Origin: a virus
Length of the DNA: 27,296 nucleotides
IMG/VR virus record: IMGVR_UViG_3300024262_000198
Span: 1 to 27,296 of that record
Reading direction: 5' to 3' (one strand)
The notes under the pieces are model-generated. The model searched no databases and was not told the DNA's origin. It saw nothing but the letters and a program-made list of their open reading frames with translations. Position 1 is the stretch's first letter; every line of letters starts with the position of its first letter. A program made the position numbers and the translations under genes. Below are positions 15,674-23,286 of this stretch, piece by piece.

Positions 15674-16162
15674 TTGAAAATAGATAAAAAGAAAGCATTA
15701 GAAAAATGGAGTAGTGTAATAGAATCATTAAAAAATAATGAAAAAACGGGTTGGTTTGAACAGTATTCACAAAATTTTGGTGGAAATATTCCCATTTATT
15801 CAGGTGAAACAACATCATTATCAGCAAACACATTTCCATCGTTACTTCCAATGGCTATGAAAATTTCTGCTCAAACAATAGGAATGGGTGGAACAAAAAA
15901 ATCAAAGGCACAACAATTACGAGAAAACAGACTAAATAAACTTAGACAAATTGATGGTAAAGATCCGAATATTGTGTTGCCTGATGATGAAAAGGTGCCT
16001 GGGCTAGTTTCAGTTCAACCTTTGTCCGCACCTACAGGACAATTATTATATGTGGATTTCAAATATAGTGACATCAAAAAAGAGAGAAGAGATAAACTTG
16101 AGCAAATAGAAAAGAACCAGAAAATTCTCGAAATATTGGAAATGCTTAAAAATAATATATAG
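15674..16162 (+). CDS. Truncated capsid-protein N-terminus with insert and tag
   Basis: A 162-residue reading frame clearly related to the first ~130 residues of the window's own major capsid protein: DKKKALEKWSSVIESL matches DKQKAQKKWSPVLDSL, LLPMAMKISAQTIG matches LLPVSMKIAAQTIG, and LLYVDFKYSD matches LLFVDFKYDN. Between the last two lies an insert of about 40 residues containing RLNKLRQIDG, and the frame ends with RRDKLEQIEKN plus 14 residues, so the tag-like peptide appears twice. No ATG is available at the homologous start: a stop codon is followed by TTG, which would be the initiator. It may be a decayed duplicate or an expressed decoy/regulatory fragment; the open frame favours expression or recent origin. 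Confidence 0.7.
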   Translation: MKIDKKKALEKWSSVIESLKNNEKTGWFEQYSQNFGGNIPIYSGETTSLSANTFPSLLPMAMKISAQTIGMGGTKKSKAQQLRENRLNKLRQIDGKDPNIVLPDDEKVPGLVSVQPLSAPTGQLLYVDFKYSDIKKERRDKLEQIEKNQKILEILEMLKNNI

Positions 16163-16182
16163 AAAAAAATAATTCAATATAA

Positions 16183-16461
16183 ATGAATGAAATTAAAAAT
16201 TTAAAGGAAAAACAAATTAATGACTTTATCTATGATGTAGAATTAAATAATGCATCAGTATCAGAAATAAAAAAAGGTCTTAAGTATATTTTAGGTGAAG
16301 AACCAGGAGTAAAATTTAACTACACACAAGAGTTAAAGATCAACGAAACCACAGGTAAAAAAGAAAGACAAGAAAGTGAATTAGAATCAATTGAAATCTA
16401 TTACACTTACATAGGCGAAAATGATCAACAAACTTTTGGAACCTGCAAATATATCATCTAA
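16183..16461 (+). CDS. Small protein of unknown function
   Basis: A 92-residue charged protein, with a helix at the start (NEIKNLKEKQINDFIYDVEL) and strands at the end (IEIYYTYIGE...FGTCKYII). An AT-rich motif (AATAATATATAG) lies about 20 bases upstream. It precedes RNase H with a 16-base gap. No family recognised. Confidence 0.6.
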   Translation: MNEIKNLKEKQINDFIYDVELNNASVSEIKKGLKYILGEEPGVKFNYTQELKINETTGKKERQESELESIEIYYTYIGENDQQTFGTCKYII

Positions 16462-16477
16462 AAAATAAGACTTTAAT

Positions 16478-17452
16478 ATGCTTAAAATAAATTTAGTACT
16501 TGACGGTAACTATCTACTGTATAAGTCTGTATTCATCCTTGATAGACTAAAAACACTTTATGGTGACTTAGAAACTCTACTTCTACGAGATTATAATAAC
16601 ATATCTAACGTATTTCAATATGATATGATATATTTTGTATCTGACTCAAGACAAAGTTGGAGAAAAACACTTTATCCTGAATATAAAGATGGTAGGAAAA
16701 AGGATTCAAAAATTGATTGGGAATTTGTTTTTGATACATATGAATCATTTAAAGAAAATATCACAACAAGAAATAATTGTTTAGTATATACTATTGACCC
16801 CTTCGAAGGTGATGATATAATGGCACACATTATAAATGAAACTAATAAAGATGGATATTCTAATTTTATCATTAGTAATGATGGTGATATGCACCAATTT
16901 TTAAAATATGATATTGCTGAAAATTATATCAACATAATGTACAATCACAAATTTAATGATGAAAAATTATTCACACCTAAAAACTATAATATTTTTTTCA
17001 ATCATATTGAAAAAAATTCTGAACAAGATATTTTTGATTTAAATAATGATTCAGAATTTGTTGAACATTTTGAAAGATTGAAAGCAAGATGTAATGTAAT
17101 TGAAGTCAATAAAGAAGAATCATTATTCAAAAAAATCGTTACTGGTGATAAAGGTGATAATATTCTTTCAGTTGTTAAATTTGATAAAACGATGAGAGGT
17201 ATTGGTAAAGCAGGTGGGGAAACAGTTTGGAATATGTTTAAAGAAAGATATCCAAACGAAATAAACTTTGATTCTGATGAATTTATTGAAAATTTAGTAG
17301 AAATACTTTCAATTTATAAAAAAAATAAAGATGAGGATTATAAAGAAAAAATAAGAAAAAATATTATTTTTTCAAGAAAATTAACAAGATTGGAATCTAA
17401 ATATTTACCAAAAGGTATGTTAGAAACACTCAAATCCAGCATCATTATTTAA
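16478..17452 (+). CDS. rnh: RNase H / 5' nuclease, T4 Rnh-like
   Basis: A 324-residue FEN/5'-nuclease family protein; T4 RNase H, which removes RNA primers from lagging-strand fragments, has 305. Metal ligands are in the expected places: Asp 9 (LVLDGNYL), Asp 56 (FVSDSRQSWR), Glu 110-Asp 112-Asp 113 (EGDDIM), Asp 135-Asp 137 (SNDGDMHQF), and Asp 224-Asp 227 (VTGDKGDNI). YPEYKDGRKK gives the conserved basic patch. The helix-hairpin-helix follows at GIGKAGGETVW. It belongs with the clamp loader to a replication set; no SD sequence precedes the ATG. Confidence 0.92.
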   Translation: MLKINLVLDGNYLLYKSVFILDRLKTLYGDLETLLLRDYNNISNVFQYDMIYFVSDSRQSWRKTLYPEYKDGRKKDSKIDWEFVFDTYESFKENITTRNNCLVYTIDPFEGDDIMAHIINETNKDGYSNFIISNDGDMHQFLKYDIAENYINIMYNHKFNDEKLFTPKNYNIFFNHIEKNSEQDIFDLNNDSEFVEHFERLKARCNVIEVNKEESLFKKIVTGDKGDNILSVVKFDKTMRGIGKAGGETVWNMFKERYPNEINFDSDEFIENLVEILSIYKKNKDEDYKEKIRKNIIFSRKLTRLESKYLPKGMLETLKSSIII

Positions 17453-17479
17453 ATATATAGAAAAATGAACTGATAGAAA

Positions 17480-18625
17480 ATGTACACTTTTGAATCTAGA
17501 ATTGATTATGAAACCATTATAGTGGCGGTTAAATATGAAGGCACTATTATTGAAGAACGAAAATTTTCAAGCGTAACATTCACACAAGACAGCGCAATAG
17601 AAACTTTACAATTTGATGCAGAACATTTTGGGTTTTATGTGAATGGACAATCATATCCAGCATCAATAATTACACCTGAACCCGACCCACCATCTAATCC
17701 ACTTCAAGAAAATATAGATGGTGTAACTAGTTCATTGACAGAATTAAATGAATCATTAAGTCCAGATATGTTTAATATAGATATCGAATCTCAATTTATG
17801 TCAGATGATGAAGTACTCAAAAAAATGATTATTTCTCAAAGTAGTAGCATACCTGAGGAAAGAATTGGTGATGACACTGCGGACCAAATCGTTGCGGCTT
17901 ATCCAAAAAATCATCCCACCAGAACTTTCATAAAAGATAAAAAGAAAGAAGTAAAAACTGCAGCAAAAGAATTAGGGTTTAAAGGTAAAGAATTAACAGA
18001 CGGAATCACACAATTAACAATAGAAACTATAGCCTCATTTGTCACAATAGGTTCTTCAGCAGTCATTATGCCACCTGGGGCAGGGGTACCAACAGCATTT
18101 TCGGCTGTTCAAGGACTTTTTGCAAGTTTAAAAGCATTTCAAACAAAATTAAATCAACTACAGCCAGTTTTAGAACCATTGAAATATGTTGAAATGCTTG
18201 TACCAGAAGGTAGTTCAATAATATCAAGTATTAATACTGCGTTGGGTGCAGTTAATGGTATTGTATCTGGTGTGGCAGGAGTAACTGCGCCAATAAGTAC
18301 AGTACAAAGCTTATTAGGTAGCACATCTGTACCTGGTGTTAATGCACCTCCAGGTCCTATTGATTCTCCAGTTTTAGTGTGGGGGAACAATAATAATCAA
18401 GCTGTTGCTGCTGGAACCGCAGTATGGATAGGTTCTAATCCAAAAGGTGGTGATTGGAAATATAAATATTGGTGGACGGCAGATAATCCTAACGATCCTG
18501 TCATAAATTCAAACGCAAAAGCAGTAACAGTTTATCCAACAAAAACAACTAAATATAGTGTTGGAGTATCAAATGAAGATGGTTCTGGTACACAATGGGG
18601 AAGTTGGACAGTAGTTGTAGCATAA
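17480..18625 (+). CDS. Probable virion protein with C-terminal Ig-like domain
   Basis: A 381-residue protein of unrecognised family. The N-terminal ~65 residues are strand-rich, followed by a Pro-rich linker. The middle (about 165-300) is Ala/Gly/Val-rich and hydrophobic, without clear charged breaks, and the last 80 residues look like a beta-sandwich domain (VLVWGNNNNQ...TVYPTKTTKYSVGVSN...WTVVVA). T4-like phages carry such domains on head decoration, baseplate or fibre proteins, so a virion role is plausible but unproven. LNE occurs near residue 90. It is followed by an AT-rich hairpin. Confidence 0.6.
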   Translation: MYTFESRIDYETIIVAVKYEGTIIEERKFSSVTFTQDSAIETLQFDAEHFGFYVNGQSYPASIITPEPDPPSNPLQENIDGVTSSLTELNESLSPDMFNIDIESQFMSDDEVLKKMIISQSSSIPEERIGDDTADQIVAAYPKNHPTRTFIKDKKKEVKTAAKELGFKGKELTDGITQLTIETIASFVTIGSSAVIMPPGAGVPTAFSAVQGLFASLKAFQTKLNQLQPVLEPLKYVEMLVPEGSSIISSINTALGAVNGIVSGVAGVTAPISTVQSLLGSTSVPGVNAPPGPIDSPVLVWGNNNNQAVAAGTAVWIGSNPKGGDWKYKYWWTADNPNDPVINSNAKAVTVYPTKTTKYSVGVSNEDGSGTQWGSWTVVVA

Positions 18626-18635
18626 TATTTTTCAA

Positions 18636-18667
18636 TTTTACTTTTTAATATATAATAAAAAGTAAAA
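18636..18667 (+). promoter_or_regulatory. Promoter-like motif held in a 12-bp AT hairpin
   Basis: TTTTACTTTTTA and TAAAAAGTAAAA form a 12-bp inverted repeat with loop ATATATAA. The motif TTTTTAATATATA spans stem and loop, 20 bases before the ATG at 18676. It may be a combined terminator for the upstream gene and late promoter for the next. Confidence 0.5.
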
Positions 18668-18675
18668 ATCTACAC

Positions 18676-19734
18676 ATGAAAAACATACAATCAAGACAAG
18701 AATTTCTTTTAATAAAAGAGCAACAACTAAACGAAGGTTTAATGGGTTTCCTAAAAGGAATATTTAAAAGTATTGGTAAACTTTACGACAAAATAAAAGG
18801 CGGTAAAGAATTAAAAGCTAAAATCGAAGAGTATAAAGAAAAAATTAATAAAATTTTTCAAGGATTAACAAGTGCAGAACAAACAAAAACGGCTGTAAAT
18901 AAAAATGTTCAAGCGGCAGTCGAATCTAAACTTTATGAAGAAGAAATGGCGGGTGCGGATGTTTCCACAGCGCAAGCAAAAGGTGAAGATGTTAAACCTG
19001 AGCCAATAGATCAAGAACAAACTGCTCAAGGTGGTGAAGAAAATTTAGACAAAACTCAATTAAAAGGAAAAATTAACAATTCTAAAGAACACCTAAAACA
19101 ATTACAAAAAAGTTTTAGTAATGAAATTGATGTATTAAAGAGAAGATTTACAGGTAAAGATGGTAAAGTACCTAAAAAATTAGAGTATTCATTAGCACTT
19201 GCAAAAAATCAATTAAGTGACTATATCTATGAAAAATGGGAAGAACACTACACTCAAATAGGTGATAAGAAAACTATCGCAAATATTCAAAAACAAAGAG
19301 CGATAGTTGCAAAAGAAATGAAAACAAACACCGAAGCGTTACAAAAATTAATTGAAGGTGGAGATAAAGAAAAAATGACATTTGAAGTTGATAGAAAATA
19401 TAAATACACAGATTCAGAAGGTAATGTAAAAACTATCACAGTTAAAGAAGTTGATGAAAATGGTGATGTAACAAAGGCTGTAACTAGAAAAGGTAAAGAA
19501 ATTAACCCATATACTGATAATATTGGTGAATATTATCAAGAAGGCGAAACATACGAATACACTAATAAAGAAGGCAAACAGATTGAAGTAACAATAACAC
19601 AAATTTTAGATGGTGGTAATATACAAGTCAAAAGTAATGGAGCAACTTTTGTACCAATCACAAAAAACTTAGGTTATAAAGTAGAGAAAAACCCACAAAC
19701 ACAAGCACAACCAAAACAACAAGCACCGAAATAA
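18676..19734 (+). CDS. Putative internal head protein with targeting-like N-terminus
   Basis: A 352-residue Lys/Glu/Gln-rich protein. It starts MKNIQSRQEFLLIKEQQLNE, which resembles the T4 capsid-targeting sequence (MKTYQEFIAE) that directs internal proteins into the prohead and is then cut by gp21; LNE at 18-20 followed by Gly fits the [LI]xE cut. The body has coiled coil (about 25-75 and 130-220), then two SH3/KOW-like strand segments (KYKYTDSEGNVKTITV; YEYTNKEGKQIEVTI) and a Gln/Pro-rich end. The next gene's ATG overlaps its stop. The role is inferred from the N-terminus only. Confidence 0.65.
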   Translation: MKNIQSRQEFLLIKEQQLNEGLMGFLKGIFKSIGKLYDKIKGGKELKAKIEEYKEKINKIFQGLTSAEQTKTAVNKNVQAAVESKLYEEEMAGADVSTAQAKGEDVKPEPIDQEQTAQGGEENLDKTQLKGKINNSKEHLKQLQKSFSNEIDVLKRRFTGKDGKVPKKLEYSLALAKNQLSDYIYEKWEEHYTQIGDKKTIANIQKQRAIVAKEMKTNTEALQKLIEGGDKEKMTFEVDRKYKYTDSEGNVKTITVKEVDENGDVTKAVTRKGKEINPYTDNIGEYYQEGETYEYTNKEGKQIEVTITQILDGGNIQVKSNGATFVPITKNLGYKVEKNPQTQAQPKQQAPK

Positions 19735-20579
19735 TGTTATATAAATATTTAGAATTTATAAATGAAAGTTTTTATGATGATTTTAAAAGTAAATATTTTA
19801 AACTCTTTAAAGAATCTGATGAAGATATCAAAAATGAATTAGGTACATTATTTAAAAGAATAGATGATGAAACTGATTATCTAAAAGTAGTCAATACTTT
19901 TGACGATTTTCTATCTTCTAATCAAAACTCATTAAACACTAAAATTGATAATAGTGAAGGTCAAGATTCTATTAACAAATTACTTAGTGATAATTTAAAG
20001 GCAATATATTTCGCACTTAAATCTGTTCAAATAAAATTAGACGATAAAGATTTTGTTAATATTTTTGAACGAGCACAAGATAAAAATCTTAAAAATTTAA
20101 TGGACATGAAAAGAGATAAATTCTCCGATGCTGTTCCAACATATGTGAAAGATTATATGATACCTCAAATTGAAAAATCAGCAGGTATTGTAAAAACACA
20201 AGAAACTAAAGTCAATGAAGCTGACCAGGTGGCTCAACCAAATGTGGCTCAACCAACTCAAGTTCAGGCTCAACCCACAACACAAAATGAACCAGAAGAT
20301 AAAACTAAACAATTAGAAACATATAAAGAAAAATCAAAAGAATGGTTCAATTATATCTATGGTATGGTTTGGAATAAACTTAAACCAATTAAAAACAAAC
20401 TGAACACAAATAAACAGGTTAGTACACATATCGATCAATTAACCAAATTGATGAAAAATTCAACCAATGAAGAAGCTAAAAAACAACTTCTTAAAAAAAT
20501 ATCATCCTTATCAAAAGAAGGACTAGATAAATTAGGAGAATTTCTAAATTTAAATAAAGAAGAACTGGGAGAATTTTAA
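19734..20579 (+). CDS. Putative internal head protein
   Basis: A 281-residue helical, charged protein starting MLYKYLEFINESFYDDF; INE at residues 9-11 fits the prohead protease consensus and the start resembles a capsid-targeting sequence. A Val/Ala/Gln/Pro-rich linker lies near 165-190, followed by a helical C-terminal domain. It overlaps the previous gene by one base and ends one base before the next ATG, so three such genes form a tight operon. No family recognised. Confidence 0.65.
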   Translation: MLYKYLEFINESFYDDFKSKYFKLFKESDEDIKNELGTLFKRIDDETDYLKVVNTFDDFLSSNQNSLNTKIDNSEGQDSINKLLSDNLKAIYFALKSVQIKLDDKDFVNIFERAQDKNLKNLMDMKRDKFSDAVPTYVKDYMIPQIEKSAGIVKTQETKVNEADQVAQPNVAQPTQVQAQPTTQNEPEDKTKQLETYKEKSKEWFNYIYGMVWNKLKPIKNKLNTNKQVSTHIDQLTKLMKNSTNEEAKKQLLKKISSLSKEGLDKLGEFLNLNKEELGEF

Positions 20580-20580
20580 T

Positions 20581-20976
20581 ATGAAACATTTAAACGAATT
20601 TAATATTTTCAAAAACAAAGAAAAAGAACTGGGTGATAAAGTAGTTTCACGGATATTAGAAATAACCAAAGAAGAAAATATAACTATTCAACATACAGGA
20701 GGATTTCAAATAGAAATAGATGATAAAATATATTCCTTCTCTAGTTATAGTTCTATTGTTGGTAGTGATTGTCAATTAGGTGTGTATAATAAATCACAAA
20801 AAGTGACAACAGCAAAATATGGTGAAATAATATCTGGTGATTCAGTATCAAGATATAAATTTTCAAAAAAACTTTGGAATAAATTAGAAAAATTATATAA
20901 AGAACAACAAACAAATCAAAACGATTTAGAAGAACTATCTGATGTAAATAGAGCCGCAAATAAATATAATTTATAA
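20581..20976 (+). CDS. Small protein with targeting-like N-terminus
   Basis: A 131-residue protein beginning MKHLNEFNIFKNKEKE, with LNE at residues 4-6. The middle is strand-rich (GGFQIEIDDKIYSFSSYSS) and the end is a charged helix. It is third in the operon begun at 18676. No family recognised. The position of LNE so near the start makes cleavage less certain than for its neighbours. Confidence 0.6.
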   Translation: MKHLNEFNIFKNKEKELGDKVVSRILEITKEENITIQHTGGFQIEIDDKIYSFSSYSSIVGSDCQLGVYNKSQKVTTAKYGEIISGDSVSRYKFSKKLWNKLEKLYKEQQTNQNDLEELSDVNRAANKYNL

Positions 20977-21006
20977 TCTTTTTTACAATTTTCCACTATA
21001 TTTTAT

Positions 21007-21375
21007 ATGGAAAAATTTGTCTGTTTTAAACAACATGAAAATTTCACATTAGGTGAAATATATAACTGTTATGAAGTTATTCAAGGTTTAGTTTATATGC
21101 CTTATATTCCAATGGAAAGTATCAGTATTGTAAGCAATAATACATTCTCACCAACGAACACGATTAAAAGTCGGTACTCTAAAAAAATGATTAATAATAA
21201 TAATTTTGCTACAATAAAAACAACAGGCACAAAATCAGAATTGAAAACAGAAGGATATAATGTTTATTGGTGTGATGGATTTAAATATTTTGATGTTGAA
21301 AAATTTAATAAGCATTTTAAAAGTTTAAAAAAATTAAGATTAGAAAAATTACAACAAATCAATGGCACAATTTAA
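21007..21375 (+). CDS. Small SH3-like protein with C-terminal tag
   Basis: A 122-residue protein; FVCFKQHENFTLGEIYNCYEV suggests a small barrel domain. It ends LRLEKLQQINGTI, a clear copy of the recurring tag, and the next ATG (21362) lies within the tag codons. The function is unknown. Confidence 0.6.
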   Translation: MEKFVCFKQHENFTLGEIYNCYEVIQGLVYMPYIPMESISIVSNNTFSPTNTIKSRYSKKMINNNNFATIKTTGTKSELKTEGYNVYWCDGFKYFDVEKFNKHFKSLKKLRLEKLQQINGTI

Positions 21376-21655
21376 ATATGATGATTATGTTCGAAATTAT
21401 GAAATAGACTATTTTAATGATCTAACAGCAAATGAAACAATATTATTATCAAAAAAGTTAAGAATCTCTGAACAACACATTAAAAAATGTTTTTTTAAAT
21501 CAGGTGGGGAATGGTGTTGCATTGTTGGTGGTATGACTTTTAATATTAAAGATTGTGATTGGTATCCGATTATGAAAAAACATCTTGACAAAGAATTTGA
21601 AAGATTCATAAGAAAAGAAAAATTAAAACAAATAGATGATAGATATTGTAGGTAA
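21362..21655 (+). CDS. Small protein with C-terminal tag
   Basis: A 97-residue protein. A helix (ANETILLSKKLRISEQHIKKC) is followed by a Cys/Trp-containing strand segment (GGEWCCIVGGMTF) and an end of IRKEKLKQIDDRYCR, a variant of the tag. The frame of the next gene opens inside this tag. No family recognised. Confidence 0.6.
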   Translation: MAQFKYDDYVRNYEIDYFNDLTANETILLSKKLRISEQHIKKCFFKSGGEWCCIVGGMTFNIKDCDWYPIMKKHLDKEFERFIRKEKLKQIDDRYCR

Positions 21656-21839
21656 TATGGAAGGTATTCCAATATATGAAGATCCTCTAATGGAAGACAA
21701 CAAAATATTACAAGGTAGAAAACACGGGGTAGAAGGAATCATATATATTATTGCCAATCCAAAAACAGCACAACTTATCTATAAAACATTTCTTATAAAA
21801 TCAAGAAAAGAAAAGCTTGATTATCTTAATAATCTCTAA
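21636..21839 (+). CDS. Small protein with C-terminal tag
   Basis: 67 residues from the ATG at 21636, or 60 from the ATG at 21657 (MEGIPIYEDPLME), which begins just after the upstream stop and looks the more natural protein start. It ends SRKEKLDYLNNL, the most divergent copy of the tag. No family recognised. Confidence 0.55.
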   Translation: MIDIVGNMEGIPIYEDPLMEDNKILQGRKHGVEGIIYIIANPKTAQLIYKTFLIKSRKEKLDYLNNL

Positions 21840-21850
21840 AAATAATTTCC

Positions 21851-21866
21851 ATTTTTAATATATAAA
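21851..21866 (+). promoter_or_regulatory. Candidate late promoter
   Basis: ATTTTTAATATATAAA lies 16 bases before the ATG at 21883. It is one of the best matches to the recurring motif. Confidence 0.45.
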
Positions 21867-21882
21867 AGAAAAATTAGTATAA

Positions 21883-22293
21883 ATGAAAAAATTTAAAAAT
21901 TTTATACTTGAAGGTAATATGGATACTGAAGATTTTCAATTCAGAACCAAACTATCCGACCGTGAAATATATTTCACAAATTATGGTAAAGAATATGATG
22001 ATCATGATAATTTGAGTGCAACAGTTCTTTGGCACATTAAATTTGAATGGATGGGTGATGATGGAATAGATTATTATATAAATGTTGATAAAATAGAATT
22101 AGAATACACCGCAATCACATTTAAAGATGATGAAGATATTGAAGAACAAAAATCATTAACAATTGAAGATCCTGATAAAATTCAAATAGAAATAAGAGAA
22201 ATAGATGTTAACTCAGGTTATCCAAATAATTCAAGACAATTAATACCTAATGAAATTGAAATTGATGGAGATAAAGCTACAATAATATTTTAA
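21883..22293 (+). CDS. Putative internal head protein
   Basis: A 136-residue acidic, strand-rich protein. Its start MKKFKNFILEG is strikingly like T4 internal-protein leaders (MKTYQEFILEA), and ILE at residues 8-10 fits gp21 cleavage. It has its own promoter-like motif 16 bases upstream and heads a group of three genes with 2-4-base gaps. Apart from the leader, no family is recognised. Confidence 0.65.
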   Translation: MKKFKNFILEGNMDTEDFQFRTKLSDREIYFTNYGKEYDDHDNLSATVLWHIKFEWMGDDGIDYYINVDKIELEYTAITFKDDEDIEEQKSLTIEDPDKIQIEIREIDVNSGYPNNSRQLIPNEIEIDGDKATIIF

Positions 22294-22297
22294 TACT

Positions 22298-22612
22298 ATG
22301 AAAATTAGAAGATTTAACGAAAATGTTGAAGAAAAACATATAGATATTGATGAAGTGTGTCCAGAATGTGGAGCAATTGCAATGTATCTCATTGATCACC
22401 ATCAATTATATATACCTGAAAAATGGGAGGAACACCAAATAAATATTGATAATGAATTATACGCAGATATAAAATGTGATAATTGTGGATATAAAGAATC
22501 AATAATAGGTGATATTAAATGGAGAACTAAAAACATAAAAAAAAGAAAAGACTATATAGAACTTTATAAAAAAGGAATAAATCCTGTAGAAATACAAAAA
22601 TATAATTTATAA
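22298..22612 (+). CDS. Small zinc-ribbon protein
   Basis: A 104-residue protein with CPECG (about residue 21) and CDNCG (about 63) forming a likely four-Cys zinc ribbon, and His residues between them (IDHHQ). The start MKIRRFNENVEE is a weak targeting-like leader (FNE at 6-8). It lies between two other genes with such leaders. The function is unknown. Confidence 0.65.
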   Translation: MKIRRFNENVEEKHIDIDEVCPECGAIAMYLIDHHQLYIPEKWEEHQINIDNELYADIKCDNCGYKESIIGDIKWRTKNIKKRKDYIELYKKGINPVEIQKYNL

Positions 22613-22614
22613 AT

Positions 22615-23010
22615 ATGAAAAAACTAAAACACTTAAAATCATTTGAAGGTTTAGACTATGCTGAAGATGCAGGACTCTATGACCAAATGTCAGACAAATT
22701 AAATAGAGTGTCTGAACTATATAAAGAAATTACTGGCGAAGAATATGAATTCGTACCAGAAGAAGCAATCGAAGCCTTAGAAGAACTTCTAGGTAATGCT
22801 GAATATCAAGAAGAAGCACAACAATTAATTGATGATATTCAAGATTTAGAAGAACAAATTGATGAACTAGATGCTGAGGAATATTTTGATATGGATGATG
22901 TAACTTGTCCTGATTGTGAAGGAGAAGGGGAATATGAAAATGGTGATGAATGTGAGAGATGTGAAGGTGAAGGGAGAGTTGATAGACCTTATGATATTCC
23001 ACCAGATTGA
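22615..23010 (+). CDS. DnaJ-type zinc-finger protein, acidic
   Basis: A 131-residue acidic protein. After a helical region it has CPDCEGEGEYENGDECERCEGEG (about 100-122): two CxxCxGxG motifs, as in the zinc domain of DnaJ, which has four. There is no J domain. The start MKKLKHLKSFEG is leader-like (SFE at 9-11). It could be a small chaperone-like or structural protein. Confidence 0.65.
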   Translation: MKKLKHLKSFEGLDYAEDAGLYDQMSDKLNRVSELYKEITGEEYEFVPEEAIEALEELLGNAEYQEEAQQLIDDIQDLEEQIDELDAEEYFDMDDVTCPDCEGEGEYENGDECERCEGEGRVDRPYDIPPD

Positions 23011-23061
23011 AAATAATTTGAAAAAAATTAAACAAATCCTTTTTTTTATAATAAATGTTCG

Positions 23062-23070
23062 TATATTTGC
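23062..23070 (+). promoter_or_regulatory. Host-type -7 element TATATTTGC
   Basis: TATATTTGC matches the Bacteroidetes -7 consensus TAnnTTTG. I see no good -33 TTG at the usual spacing, so the promoter is only half recognisable. It lies 79 bases before the 36-residue gene. Confidence 0.45.
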
Positions 23071-23104
23071 AGTCTAATTCAAAAATAGAAAAAAGAGACT
23101 TAAA

Positions 23105-23118
23105 TTTAATAATATATA
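23105..23118 (+). promoter_or_regulatory. Candidate late promoter before 36-residue gene
   Basis: TTTAATAATATATA resembles the recurring AT-rich motif and lies downstream of the host-type element, so this gene may have both early and late promoters. Confidence 0.35.
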
Positions 23119-23133
23119 ACAATAATTAAAAAC

Positions 23134-23138
23134 AGGAG
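23134..23138 (+). promoter_or_regulatory. Shine-Dalgarno sequence AGGAG
   Basis: AGGAG lies 10 bases before the ATG at 23149. It is the only clear SD I see in front of a gene in this window, where most starts are preceded by A/T-rich sequence alone. Confidence 0.65.
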
Positions 23139-23148
23139 AAAATTTAAA

Positions 23149-23259
23149 ATGACAAACACAGTTAACATAACGACAACCACAGCGACTCGTCCCGTGGGAA
23201 CAACAGGCAGACCAGCCAAGTTGGGTGTGTTAACTATGTCTAATAGATTAATAATGTAA
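23149..23259 (+). CDS. 36-residue peptide with Thr-rich start and GRPAK core
   Basis: A complete 36-codon frame with an SD sequence, a host-type promoter element upstream and a terminator directly downstream (23287). The peptide starts MTNTVNITTTTATRP, then has GTTGRPAKLGV, whose GRPxK core recalls an AT-hook, and ends MSNRLIM. Its codons are more GC-rich than its neighbours'. Being a one-gene unit with strong signals, it is probably well expressed. It could be a host-directed effector, a leader peptide or a DNA-binding peptide; no family is recognised. Confidence 0.6.
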   Translation: MTNTVNITTTTATRPVGTTGRPAKLGVLTMSNRLIM

Positions 23260-23286
23260 AAATATTAAACAGACAAAAAAAGCACA

